Positions 1 to 5,927 of a stretch of 7,850 bases of DNA are shown one piece after another. This DNA is from DAOPXV01 sp035352535 (GTDB lineage Bacteria > Muiribacteriota > UBA9980). Under the pieces are notes generated by a model. The model was given only the letters and a program-made list of their open reading frames with translations. It searched no databases and was not told where the DNA came from. How positions within the stretch are numbered: the first letter of the stretch is position 1; the number at the start of each line of letters is the position of its first letter. The DNA is taken from positions 1 through 7,850 of the forward strand of contig CAZJFS010000195.1 in NCBI GenBank assembly GCA_964545075.1. Reading direction: 5' to 3'. The position numbers and the translations under genes were made by a program.

Positions 1-105
1 GGCGCGCTGGCCATAAAAAAGCTGCAGCTGGCGTCGAAAAGTTCCCAGAGCCACGACACGTTTTTACGCGGCTATAAAATTTCTTCAGGCGATATGCTAA
101 ACTAA
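1..105 (+). CDS. C-terminal end of an unidentified upstream protein (partial)
   Basis: Frame 1 is open from the window edge to TAA at 103-105, giving 34 residues that end SSGDMLN. Codon choice (ATA, AAA, GGC, TCG) resembles the genes downstream, so this frame is preferred; frame 3 is also open, to position 77, and frame 2 stops at once. The stretch SHDTFLRGYKISSGDML loosely recalls the last strand of KaiC/RecA-like ATPases, where an HDT, Arg, Tyr/Phe, Ile and Gly pattern is common, but 34 residues cannot settle a family. The gene is separated from rsmB by 143 bases, so it may belong to a different transcription unit. Confidence 0.5.
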   Translation, partial: GALAIKKLQLASKSSQSHDTFLRGYKISSGDMLN

Positions 106-248
106 TCTGAATTTTATCCGATAAAACGAATTATACCAGTTAGTATTTTATGGGCCGTTCTGCTGGCGCACCGATTTAGCGCTACGGGACGCGGTGTTTT
201 ATACTATTGTTATAACAGTGAACGTTTAAAACGGGGTTGATAAAATTT
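106..248 (+). promoter_or_regulatory. Intergenic region upstream of rsmB, probable leader/promoter zone
   Basis: This is the longest non-coding stretch in the window and lies before the first gene of the cluster, so the operon promoter is expected here. It holds a perfect AT-rich dyad at 112-126 (TTTTATC, one base, GATAAAA), the palindrome TAGCGCTA at 177-184, a -10-like TATACT at 200-205, and the 10-base palindrome TGTTATAACA at 208-217. No convincing -35 box lies 16-18 bases upstream of TATACT (177-182 reads TAGCGC). A CACCG/CGGTG pair (169-173 with 192-196) followed by TTTT could be a weak terminator for the upstream gene. None of these is individually strong. Confidence 0.35.
208..217. 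repeat. 10-base perfect palindrome TGTTATAACA, possible operator
   Basis: TGTTATAACA is identical to its reverse complement and starts three bases after the -10-like TATACT, about 30 bases upstream of the rsmB start. A site at this position could bind a dimeric regulator. It could also be chance in an AT-rich leader, and I do not recognise it as the consensus of a named regulator. Confidence 0.25.
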
Positions 249-1613
249 ATGATTAATGCCAGAGAGTGCTCGCTTAGGATCTTATACCAGATTGAGACGC
301 AGCTTGCATATTCGAATATCGTCATCGATGATATCGTTCAAAAGAATGTCTTCAATACGCTCGACAAGAGTTTCGCGATTCAGCTTGTGTACGGAGTGAT
401 CAGGCGCCAAAACACGCTTGATTACATAATTCTTCAATTCATTGAACACAAGGAGAAATTCGCCAGGATCAATAAGTGGCTGCTTTTAACGTTGCGGCTT
501 GGCGTTTATCAGATAATTTATCTTGATAAGGTCCCCAATTACAGCGCGGTCGACGAATCGGTTAAGCTCGCAAAGTCATACGGTCCCGTCGGGTCTTCAA
601 GCTTCATTAACGCCGTTCTCAGAAACGTCTGCGAACATTTTGAAAAGATAATAAAGTTCGACGGCGAACCCGAGAACGTCAAAGCCGCGCTTTTTTATTC
701 ACACCCCGTATGGCTCATCGAACGGCTTACCTCGCAGTTCGGCAAGATGGCGGCCGCGAAGATTTGCGAGGCCAACAATATGTCGCCGCATTTTTCGATA
801 AGAGTGAATACTCTTAAAACGACCGTCGACGCTATGATGACGGCGCTCGCTGATTTCGGTCCCGAGCGCTCGAAGATCGTTCCCGACGGCATCGTTCTGA
901 AAAATTTCGCGGATATAACGGCCACCAATTATTTTAAGGAAGGATATTTTTACATACAGGACGAGGCGTCGATGCTTGTCGCGCACGTCGTCGATCCGAA
1001 GCCGATGGAGGTCGTTTTCGATTTCTGCGCGAGTCCTGGCGGTAAAACGACCCATCTGGCGCAACTTTCTGAAAACCAGGCGCTTATCATAGCGTACGAT
1101 CGCTTTTCGCATAAGATACAAAAAATAAAAGACAACTGCAAGCGCCTCGAGATAACCTGCGTTACCCCGAAGCTGCAGGACGTTTTAAAACTGACGGATA
1201 CGCGCCATGCGCACAGAATTCTCGTCGACGCTCCGTGCTCATGCATGGGCATCATCAGGCGGCATCCGGAACTCAAATGGCGCCTCGAAGAGAAAAACAT
1301 AGATTCGCTTTCTAAAATACAGCATCAGATACTCGAATCGGCGGCGGAACGGACCGCGCCCGGCGGCATTCTCGTGTATTCGGTATGCACTTATGAGCCC
1401 AACGAGACGACGAATTTGATAAACAGATTCTTGAAATCACATCCTGAATTTCAATATTCTTCTTTTCCGGACAAAGTTATAGAAAATTTCAAATCGCTCG
1501 GTTATAACACCGATACGGCTGAAATAGGCTATCAGACGTTCTTTCCGCACACGCACGGCGTCGACGGCTTCTTTATAGCGCGTATGAAGAAAATTTCGGA
1601 TGAATCAAGGTAG
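249..1613 (+). CDS. rsmB: 16S rRNA (cytosine-967-C5)-methyltransferase RsmB
   Basis: SAM-dependent enzyme that methylates a cytosine of 16S rRNA (C967 in E. coli numbering), acting in the cytoplasm on the small subunit rRNA. Numbered from ATG 249 (454 residues): a NusB-like RNA-binding domain covers about 3-130, with the family stretch NYSAVDESVKLAK and FINAVLRNV. The Rossmann methyltransferase domain follows, with SAM motif I DFCASPGGK at 258-266, motif IV DAPCS with Cys330, and motif VI VCTYEPNE with Cys380. The two cysteines lie 50 residues apart, as in E. coli RsmB (325 and 375); in that family the motif VI Cys is the nucleophile and the motif IV Cys assists product release. The frame opens earlier at TTG 237, but GGGG 233-236 abuts that codon, while ATG 249 begins MINARECSLRIL like other RsmB proteins. 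The usual Gly after DAPCS is Cys332. First gene of the run; rlmN follows after 2 bases. Confidence 0.95.
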   Translation: MINARECSLRILYQIETQLAYSNIVIDDIVQKNVFNTLDKSFAIQLVYGVIRRQNTLDYIILQFIEHKEKFARINKWLLLTLRLGVYQIIYLDKVPNYSAVDESVKLAKSYGPVGSSSFINAVLRNVCEHFEKIIKFDGEPENVKAALFYSHPVWLIERLTSQFGKMAAAKICEANNMSPHFSIRVNTLKTTVDAMMTALADFGPERSKIVPDGIVLKNFADITATNYFKEGYFYIQDEASMLVAHVVDPKPMEVVFDFCASPGGKTTHLAQLSENQALIIAYDRFSHKIQKIKDNCKRLEITCVTPKLQDVLKLTDTRHAHRILVDAPCSCMGIIRRHPELKWRLEEKNIDSLSKIQHQILESAAERTAPGGILVYSVCTYEPNETTNLINRFLKSHPEFQYSSFPDKVIENFKSLGYNTDTAEIGYQTFFPHTHGVDGFFIARMKKISDESR

Positions 1614-1615
1614 AA

Positions 1616-2707
1616 ATGAAAGAAGAAATAACTGAAAAAAAAACGAATCTGTTGGATCTTAATCTTGACGAAATTATTTCGCTGGTAAAGGAAAATGGCG
1701 AAAAAAGTTTCCGGGCCGGCCAGATGTTTCAATGGATATATAAATATGGAATATTCAATTTCAACGATATGACGGATCTTTCAAAAGCGTTTCGGGCTAA
1801 ACTTGGCGGGATTTGCGAGGTATCCATGCCTGAAAATGTTCAGATCGTCAGATCTTCCGACGGCATGACCGAAAAATTCGCGTTTGAACTCGTCGACGGG
1901 AACATCGTTGAAGCGGTTAAAATTTATGACGGGGAAATGCGCGAAAAATATACGGTCTGTTTATCGACGCAGGTTGGATGTCCTATCGATTGCGCTTTTT
2001 GCCAGACGGGCAGGATGGGATTCATAAGAAATCTTACCGCCGGCGAGATAATGGCCCAGCTTCTCGGAATAGTCTTTGAAAAAAAGGATTCGAACGAAGG
2101 CCTCTCAAACATAGTTTATATGGGAATGGGAGAACCTTTTTTAAATTATGACGCCGTAATAAAATCGGCGCGGATGATAAACCACGAGGCCGGCCTTAAC
2201 GTCTCGATGAGAAAGATAACGGTTTCGACTTCCGGAGTGGTTCCCGGAATATTAAAACTTATAGATGAGCAAATACCGATGACGCTTGCGATATCGCTTC
2301 ACGCGGCGGACGACGAACTTCGGAGCAGGCTTGTTCCGCTTAATAAAAAGTATAATATTTCCGATATTTTAAATGCGGTAAAAAAATATATTAAAGAGAC
2401 CTCGAGACGAGTGACATTCGAATACGTTATGATAAAAGGCGTTAACGATTCCGATTCCTGCGTCGAAAACCTCGTCAGATTATTGAAAGGCATGTTATGC
2501 CATGTAAATTTAATAGGACTTAACAAGACCGAAGGCGGGTTCGAGCCGTCATCCAACAACAGGATATTTGCTTTCAGAAAGGCGTTGGAAGACGGCGGGC
2601 TGAACGCCACGATCAGAAGATCCAAGGGTGAAGACATAAACGCGGCTTGCGGAATGCTTTACAAAAAGCTTAAAAACAGGGTGGAGGATAAAATAGATGA
2701 AATTTAA
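1616..2707 (+). CDS. rlmN: Dual-specificity RNA methyltransferase RlmN (23S rRNA A2503 / tRNA A37 C2-methyltransferase)
   Basis: Radical SAM enzyme that puts a methyl on C2 of adenosine in 23S rRNA (A2503) and, in several bacteria, tRNA position 37. Length 363 is typical. Residues 1-95 form the N-terminal accessory domain with the FRAGQMFQWIY stretch. The 4Fe-4S ligands are Cys122, Cys126 and Cys129 in CPIDCAFC. Cys115, seven residues before the cluster, matches E. coli Cys118, and Cys345 in INAACGMLY matches the methyl-carrying Cys355, so both catalytic thiols are present. The SAM-binding GEP motif is in MGMGEP at 169-174. ATG 1616 follows AAGG at 1607-1610 with 5 bases spacing. The end overlaps the next gene by 11 bases. 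All family-defining residues are intact, so activity is expected. Confidence 0.96.
   Translation: MKEEITEKKTNLLDLNLDEIISLVKENGEKSFRAGQMFQWIYKYGIFNFNDMTDLSKAFRAKLGGICEVSMPENVQIVRSSDGMTEKFAFELVDGNIVEAVKIYDGEMREKYTVCLSTQVGCPIDCAFCQTGRMGFIRNLTAGEIMAQLLGIVFEKKDSNEGLSNIVYMGMGEPFLNYDAVIKSARMINHEAGLNVSMRKITVSTSGVVPGILKLIDEQIPMTLAISLHAADDELRSRLVPLNKKYNISDILNAVKKYIKETSRRVTFEYVMIKGVNDSDSCVENLVRLLKGMLCHVNLIGLNKTEGGFEPSSNNRIFAFRKALEDGGLNATIRRSKGEDINAACGMLYKKLKNRVEDKIDEI
2683..2687 (+). promoter_or_regulatory. Strong Shine-Dalgarno GGAGG inside rlmN for the PASTA gene
   Basis: GGAGG lies within the last codons of rlmN, 9 bases before ATG 2697. It fixes the start of the PASTA protein despite the 11-base overlap and suggests translational coupling with rlmN. 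Confidence 0.75.
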
Positions 2708-3893
2708 GCCGGTAAATGATAACAGGGGAAACATACTTGTCTCCCTGCTGAAGTTTTTAATATTTGTGATATTCTTTGTCCTTTTGTTTAAATTCGCGCA
2801 GATGTACTCCATAAAAATGATGAATTCATTTTTTAACAAGGAAGAGACGAAGGTTCCGAATCTTGTTTCGCGCGACGGTAATTCGGTACGAATCGAGGAC
2901 GCTTTCGAATTATGCAAGCAGGGCCGGCTTCAGATTGACATCAAGGAAAAGAAATTCGACAACAATATTCCCGAAGGCTGCGTTATGAGCCAGGATCCGC
3001 CTCCGGATACGGTCGTGAAAGTCAACAGAGTGATCGAAGTTATAATATCTCTGGGCGCTAAAACCGTGGAATGTCCAGACGTGGCCGGAAAAGATGTGCG
3101 CGATGTGGCGTTCGTCATACAAAACAAGGGGTTTCTGCTTGGTAAAAAATCGTACATACCTTCGGAAAGCATACCCGCGGACATAATAATATCGCAAACT
3201 CCGGAAGGAAATTCACAGGCGCCCAAAGGGTCTCAGATAGATCTGCTGGTATCGCTCGGCAAGAACAATCAGATGACCCAGGTTCCGAACTTCGTCGGTA
3301 AAAAGATCGAGGCGGCGAGGATAGTTTTGAGCAAGATCAATCTCGAACCCGGAAAAATAGGATACGAGACGAAGGAAGGCGCGGAACCCGGCATAGTTCT
3401 TAAGCAGGATCCCGCCCCCGGAACATACGTTCCCGATAAGTCTCAGGTGTCGTTCATGGTCGTCGAGGGTCCCGAACAGCTTCAACCGGCCGTTGAAAAC
3501 AAAGAAGAAAAGGCGCCTTCGGGCGATACAGCCTCCGTCGAGTCCGCGGCGAATAATGTTATAGAACTTAAAACCAAATCTGAAAATACCGAGACGGTTG
3601 ACGTCAAAAAGCCCGAGAAAAAACCGGTGGCGGCCTCCGCTACGACTGCGTCTAACGAGATAGGCGCAGACGGCAAGCGCGTCGAAATCGTTAAATTCGT
3701 GGTCCCTCCGGGCCAGAAAAGCCGTGAGATAAAAATCGTGTTATTAGACGACATGGGTCCCAGGGAAATTTATAAGGACCTGCATTATCCCGGCGAGGAA
3801 ATAGACCTTACGGTCACAGGCTACGGCGCGATGAAGGTTCTGGTTTATCTTGATAACGTGTTTTTTAAGGATTTTGAGGTAGGAGGCAGATAA
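2697..3893 (+). CDS. Membrane-anchored PASTA-domain protein, stand-alone sensor half of a split PASTA kinase
   Basis: A 398-residue single-pass protein. Residues 1-12 are a short basic cytoplasmic tail; 13-34 are a hydrophobic membrane segment (ILVSLLKFLIFVIFFVLLFK). Three PASTA repeats follow outside the membrane: about 52-120, 123-188 and 194-258. Each begins with a VPN/CPD-type motif, contains a Q-(D/T)-P turn (SQDPPP, SQTPEG, KQDPAPG) and ends in a V-S-L-G-like strand. Residues 259-328 are a Lys/Glu/Ala/Ser-rich linker. Residues 329-398 look like a beta-rich domain, with IKIVLLDDMG, DLTVTGYGAMKVLVYLD and a final strand, similar in pattern to the domain after the PASTA repeats in Bacillota PrkC. 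PASTA repeats bind uncrosslinked peptidoglycan muropeptides and lipid II in PrkC/Stk1/PknB, so an envelope-sensing role is inferred. No kinase domain is present; the next gene, overlapping by one base, supplies a degenerate one. Some FtsI-type PBPs also carry PASTA, but no transpeptidase domain is present here. Confidence 0.9.
   Translation: MKFKPVNDNRGNILVSLLKFLIFVIFFVLLFKFAQMYSIKMMNSFFNKEETKVPNLVSRDGNSVRIEDAFELCKQGRLQIDIKEKKFDNNIPEGCVMSQDPPPDTVVKVNRVIEVIISLGAKTVECPDVAGKDVRDVAFVIQNKGFLLGKKSYIPSESIPADIIISQTPEGNSQAPKGSQIDLLVSLGKNNQMTQVPNFVGKKIEAARIVLSKINLEPGKIGYETKEGAEPGIVLKQDPAPGTYVPDKSQVSFMVVEGPEQLQPAVENKEEKAPSGDTASVESAANNVIELKTKSENTETVDVKKPEKKPVAASATTASNEIGADGKRVEIVKFVVPPGQKSREIKIVLLDDMGPREIYKDLHYPGEEIDLTVTGYGAMKVLVYLDNVFFKDFEVGGR
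3881..3886 (+). promoter_or_regulatory. Consensus Shine-Dalgarno AGGAGG for the pseudokinase
   Basis: AGGAGG lies in the last codons of the PASTA gene, 6 bases before ATG 3893. Together with the one-base stop/start overlap TAATG, it indicates tightly coupled, probably near-stoichiometric translation of the two proteins. Confidence 0.8.
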
Positions 3894-5224
3894 TGAAGCT
3901 ACTAAAAGATAAATACAAGCTGCTTGAAAAAACCGACGAGGACGAAAAGGTAATGCTCTTTCTGGGGCAGACGGTCCAGGAACCCGTCGTTAACGTCGAC
4001 ATAAGATCCTTAAAAAAACGTTGGATGCAAAACCCCGAGTTCGTGCAGCGCTATACGCAGGAATTTCATACCATGGCTACCCTGGATTCGCCCTTGTTTT
4101 TAAAGATTTATGATATAGATTTTTCAAACAATATATTTTTCGTGGCTACGGAACACGTCGAAGGCAAGACCATTTATGACGTGATAAAGGACAGGGTGAA
4201 GCTTTCGCTCGCGCAGGTAATTAACATCGTTACGCAGGTTTCCAAGGCCCTTGGGCATGCGATGCGCGAGAACGTTAAATACCGTTCTCTTACGTATTCC
4301 GACATAATGTTTTCGGATAACGGAAAGATCAAGATATTGAAGTTTCATGTTCCGCGTAACGTAAGCTCGCCTCTTGGACTTGATTCTTCCAGGGATACCG
4401 TCGCGCCGATCGCGAGCCAGAGCAGCGACATATTTTTTATCGGAAATCTTTTTTATGAGATATTGACTTTCGAAACTCTCGTTTCGACCGCCAGCGTTCG
4501 TAACGTCAAGTCGATAAAAGACTTTGCGTTCGAAGCTAAAAACACTCCCGGATTAAAACCGGCGCAGTCTGAAAGCGTCAAGGAACTTATCTATAAATGC
4601 GTGACCAGCGACATGGCTTCGCGTTTTCAGACGATTGACGAACTGCTGGCCGCCCTCGTTAAATTCGTTCAAGACCAGGTAAATAAGACGGACGTTCTTA
4701 CGAGCATGCAGGTAGATCCTTCGAAGTTTAAAAAGAGCGGAAAAAAGGAAAGCGCTGAAAGCAAGGCGCCTTCAATAATAAATGGCACGCTCGGGAATAA
4801 CGACGCTGAAAAAGAACCGTCCCGTGAATCTTCCTCCGCGGCCGTGAAAGCGCAAAAATCCGAGGCGCGTGAAAAACGGCCGGGAAATATTTCTGACGAC
4901 CCTTACGATATACTGTTCGGAAAGACAAGAACAGTAGAACCGTTGAAAAAAGGCGAATTTTCAATGTTGAACGATGAGGCGGCTCCGCAAAAACTTCAGA
5001 TGCCGAAAAAGTCGGATGAAAATTCACTGGAAGAGGCTTCTTTAGAAGAAGAAAGCGGCGCTCCGGTTGAAGCGAAAAACATGAATAAAGAAAATATAGG
5101 GCCGATGTGGAAAAATAAAAAATCCGGCGGCTCGGGAATATTTGCAAAATTAGCCGGTTTCTGGTATACTATGCTCATGATGATAATGAGCTTTCTGGGC
5201 TTCGTCTTATACATATTCTGGTAA
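3893..5224 (+). CDS. Tail-anchored Ser/Thr protein kinase-like protein, predicted pseudokinase
   Basis: 443 residues in three parts. Residues 1-262 follow the Hanks-type (PknB/PrkC) kinase fold in order: YKLLEK start, DPEFV-like NPEFVQRYTQEF helix C with Glu57, hinge FVATEHVEGKTIYDVI at 83-98, catalytic-loop equivalent YRSLTYSDIMF at 130-140, KILKFHVPR at 147-155, the helix F motif SDIFFIGNLFYEILT at 178-192 and the C-lobe Arg244 in ASRFQTIDELL. The catalytic residues are missing: the Gly loop is TDEDEK (14-19), the VAIK Lys position reads VNVDI (Asp36), HRD is YRS (Ser132), the following Lys and Asn are Thr134 and Asp137, and DFG is KFH (150-152). Structural residues survive, so the fold is probably kept and phosphotransfer lost. 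Residues 264-415 are charged and low in complexity. Residues 421-443 are a membrane helix ending at the last residue, so the kinase-like domain faces the cytoplasm. It sits where prkC lies in the Bacillota order. A highly divergent active kinase is possible but unlikely. Confidence 0.9.
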   Translation: MKLLKDKYKLLEKTDEDEKVMLFLGQTVQEPVVNVDIRSLKKRWMQNPEFVQRYTQEFHTMATLDSPLFLKIYDIDFSNNIFFVATEHVEGKTIYDVIKDRVKLSLAQVINIVTQVSKALGHAMRENVKYRSLTYSDIMFSDNGKIKILKFHVPRNVSSPLGLDSSRDTVAPIASQSSDIFFIGNLFYEILTFETLVSTASVRNVKSIKDFAFEAKNTPGLKPAQSESVKELIYKCVTSDMASRFQTIDELLAALVKFVQDQVNKTDVLTSMQVDPSKFKKSGKKESAESKAPSIINGTLGNNDAEKEPSRESSSAAVKAQKSEAREKRPGNISDDPYDILFGKTRTVEPLKKGEFSMLNDEAAPQKLQMPKKSDENSLEEASLEEESGAPVEAKNMNKENIGPMWKNKKSGGSGIFAKLAGFWYTMLMMIMSFLGFVLYIFW

Positions 5225-5270
5225 GCGCGGCGCCCTGAAGCCCAAATTTGATGCGGGCAGGGTATAGCGC
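5225..5270 (+). promoter_or_regulatory. Predicted stem-loop covering the rpe ribosome binding site
   Basis: The 46-base spacer between the pseudokinase stop and the rpe start can fold almost end to end. GCGC 5225-5228 pairs with GCGC 5267-5270, GCCCT 5232-5236 with AGGGT 5259-5263 (one G-U pair), and GCCC 5240-5243 with GGGC 5255-5258. This leaves an 11-base loop, a three-base internal loop and a GAA bulge, 13 pairs in all. The stem buries the likely Shine-Dalgarno AGGG (5259-5262), and its last base touches the ATG. There is no T-run after it, so it is not a typical terminator. A role in lowering or regulating rpe translation is inferred. Confidence 0.4.
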
Positions 5271-5924
5271 ATGACGCATAAAAAAGTTTTAATAGCTCCT
5301 TCGATACTTTCCGCCGACTTTGCGAGGCTCGGCGAAGAGGTCGAGAAAGTCACGAAAGCCGGCGCCGACCTTTTACATCTTGACGTGATGGACGGGCATT
5401 TCGTGCCGAATATCTCTTTCGGCCTTCCGATACTGCGTTCGGTGTCGCGGATCGCTAAGGTTCCTATCGATTGCCATCTCATGATCTCAAACCCGGAGCA
5501 ATATATCGAAAAATTCGCCGATGGCGGCTCGGAAATAATAACCGTGCACGCCGAGGCAAGTTTTCATATAGAGCGTCTTTTATGCCAGATAAGATCTCTC
5601 GGTAAAAAGGCGGGCATATCTTTTAATCCTCATTCCGACGTTGAAATACTTAAGAACATCATTCACGCCGTTGATCTGGTTCTCGTTATGACCGTGAATC
5701 CGGGTTTCGGCGGGCAGAGCTTTATTTCTCAGATGCTTCCCAAGATCGCGCGCGTGGCGGAGATCGTGAAATCGAGCGGCCGCGAGATCATGCTGCAGGT
5801 TGACGGAGGGATAACGGCTGAAAACAAATCGCTCGTTATCGGCGCCGGCGCGAATGTCATTGTCGCCGGTTCGTCCGTTTTTTCATGTTCCGACTACGCC
5901 GCAGCCATAGCGGGTTTAAGGTAG
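5271..5924 (+). CDS. rpe: Ribulose-phosphate 3-epimerase
   Basis: Interconverts D-ribulose 5-phosphate and D-xylulose 5-phosphate in the non-oxidative pentose phosphate pathway; a cytoplasmic TIM-barrel enzyme. Length 217 is typical. The start IAPSILSADFARLGEEV is characteristic. Metal ligands His36 and Asp38 (LLHLDVMDGHFVPN), His69 (DCHLM) and Asp178 (QVDGGI) are present; Asp38 and Asp178 also act as the acid/base pair in the family. The phosphate-binding VNPGFGGQ loop is at 142-149 and the second phosphate site GANVIVAGSSVF lies near the end. ATG 5271 follows CAGGG 5258-5262 by 8 bases. All catalytic residues are intact. It follows the pseudokinase after 46 bases and precedes the glycosyltransferase by 3 bases; rpe also closes the prkC cluster in Bacillota, although rsgA, which normally lies between, is absent. 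Confidence 0.96.
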   Translation: MTHKKVLIAPSILSADFARLGEEVEKVTKAGADLLHLDVMDGHFVPNISFGLPILRSVSRIAKVPIDCHLMISNPEQYIEKFADGGSEIITVHAEASFHIERLLCQIRSLGKKAGISFNPHSDVEILKNIIHAVDLVLVMTVNPGFGGQSFISQMLPKIARVAEIVKSSGREIMLQVDGGITAENKSLVIGAGANVIVAGSSVFSCSDYAAAIAGLR

Positions 5925-5927
5925 CCT

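Noticed and set aside
112..126. TTTTATC-C-GATAAAA dyad as a rho-independent terminator of the upstream gene
   Set aside because: A one-base loop cannot form; opening the loop leaves about five A-T pairs, too weak for a terminator, and no T-run follows.
169..200. CACCG/CGGTG followed by TTTT as an intrinsic terminator
   Set aside because: Only five pairs with an 18-base loop; mentioned in the leader entry as a weak possibility but not strong enough for its own call.
237..248. TTG 237 as the start of rsmB
   Set aside because: The only purine-rich SD candidate, GGGG 233-236, touches the TTG with no spacing, and starting at ATG 249 gives the usual RsmB N-terminus (MINARECSLRIL).
699..1300. Minus-strand open frames opposite the rsmB methyltransferase domain
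   Set aside because: They overlap a gene with all family motifs, and their translations are Arg/Ser-rich mirror products without known motifs.
4728..5147. 139-codon minus-strand open frame opposite the pseudokinase linker
   Set aside because: It lies wholly antisense to a low-complexity coding stretch, has no recognisable domain and no convincing ribosome site, and is rich in residues expected from reverse-reading Lys/Glu codons.
3893..5224. Pseudogene interpretation of the degenerate kinase
   Set aside because: The frame is intact for 443 codons, has a consensus ribosome site and ordinary codon use, keeps fold-defining residues, and ends in a well-formed membrane anchor, all unlike a decaying gene.
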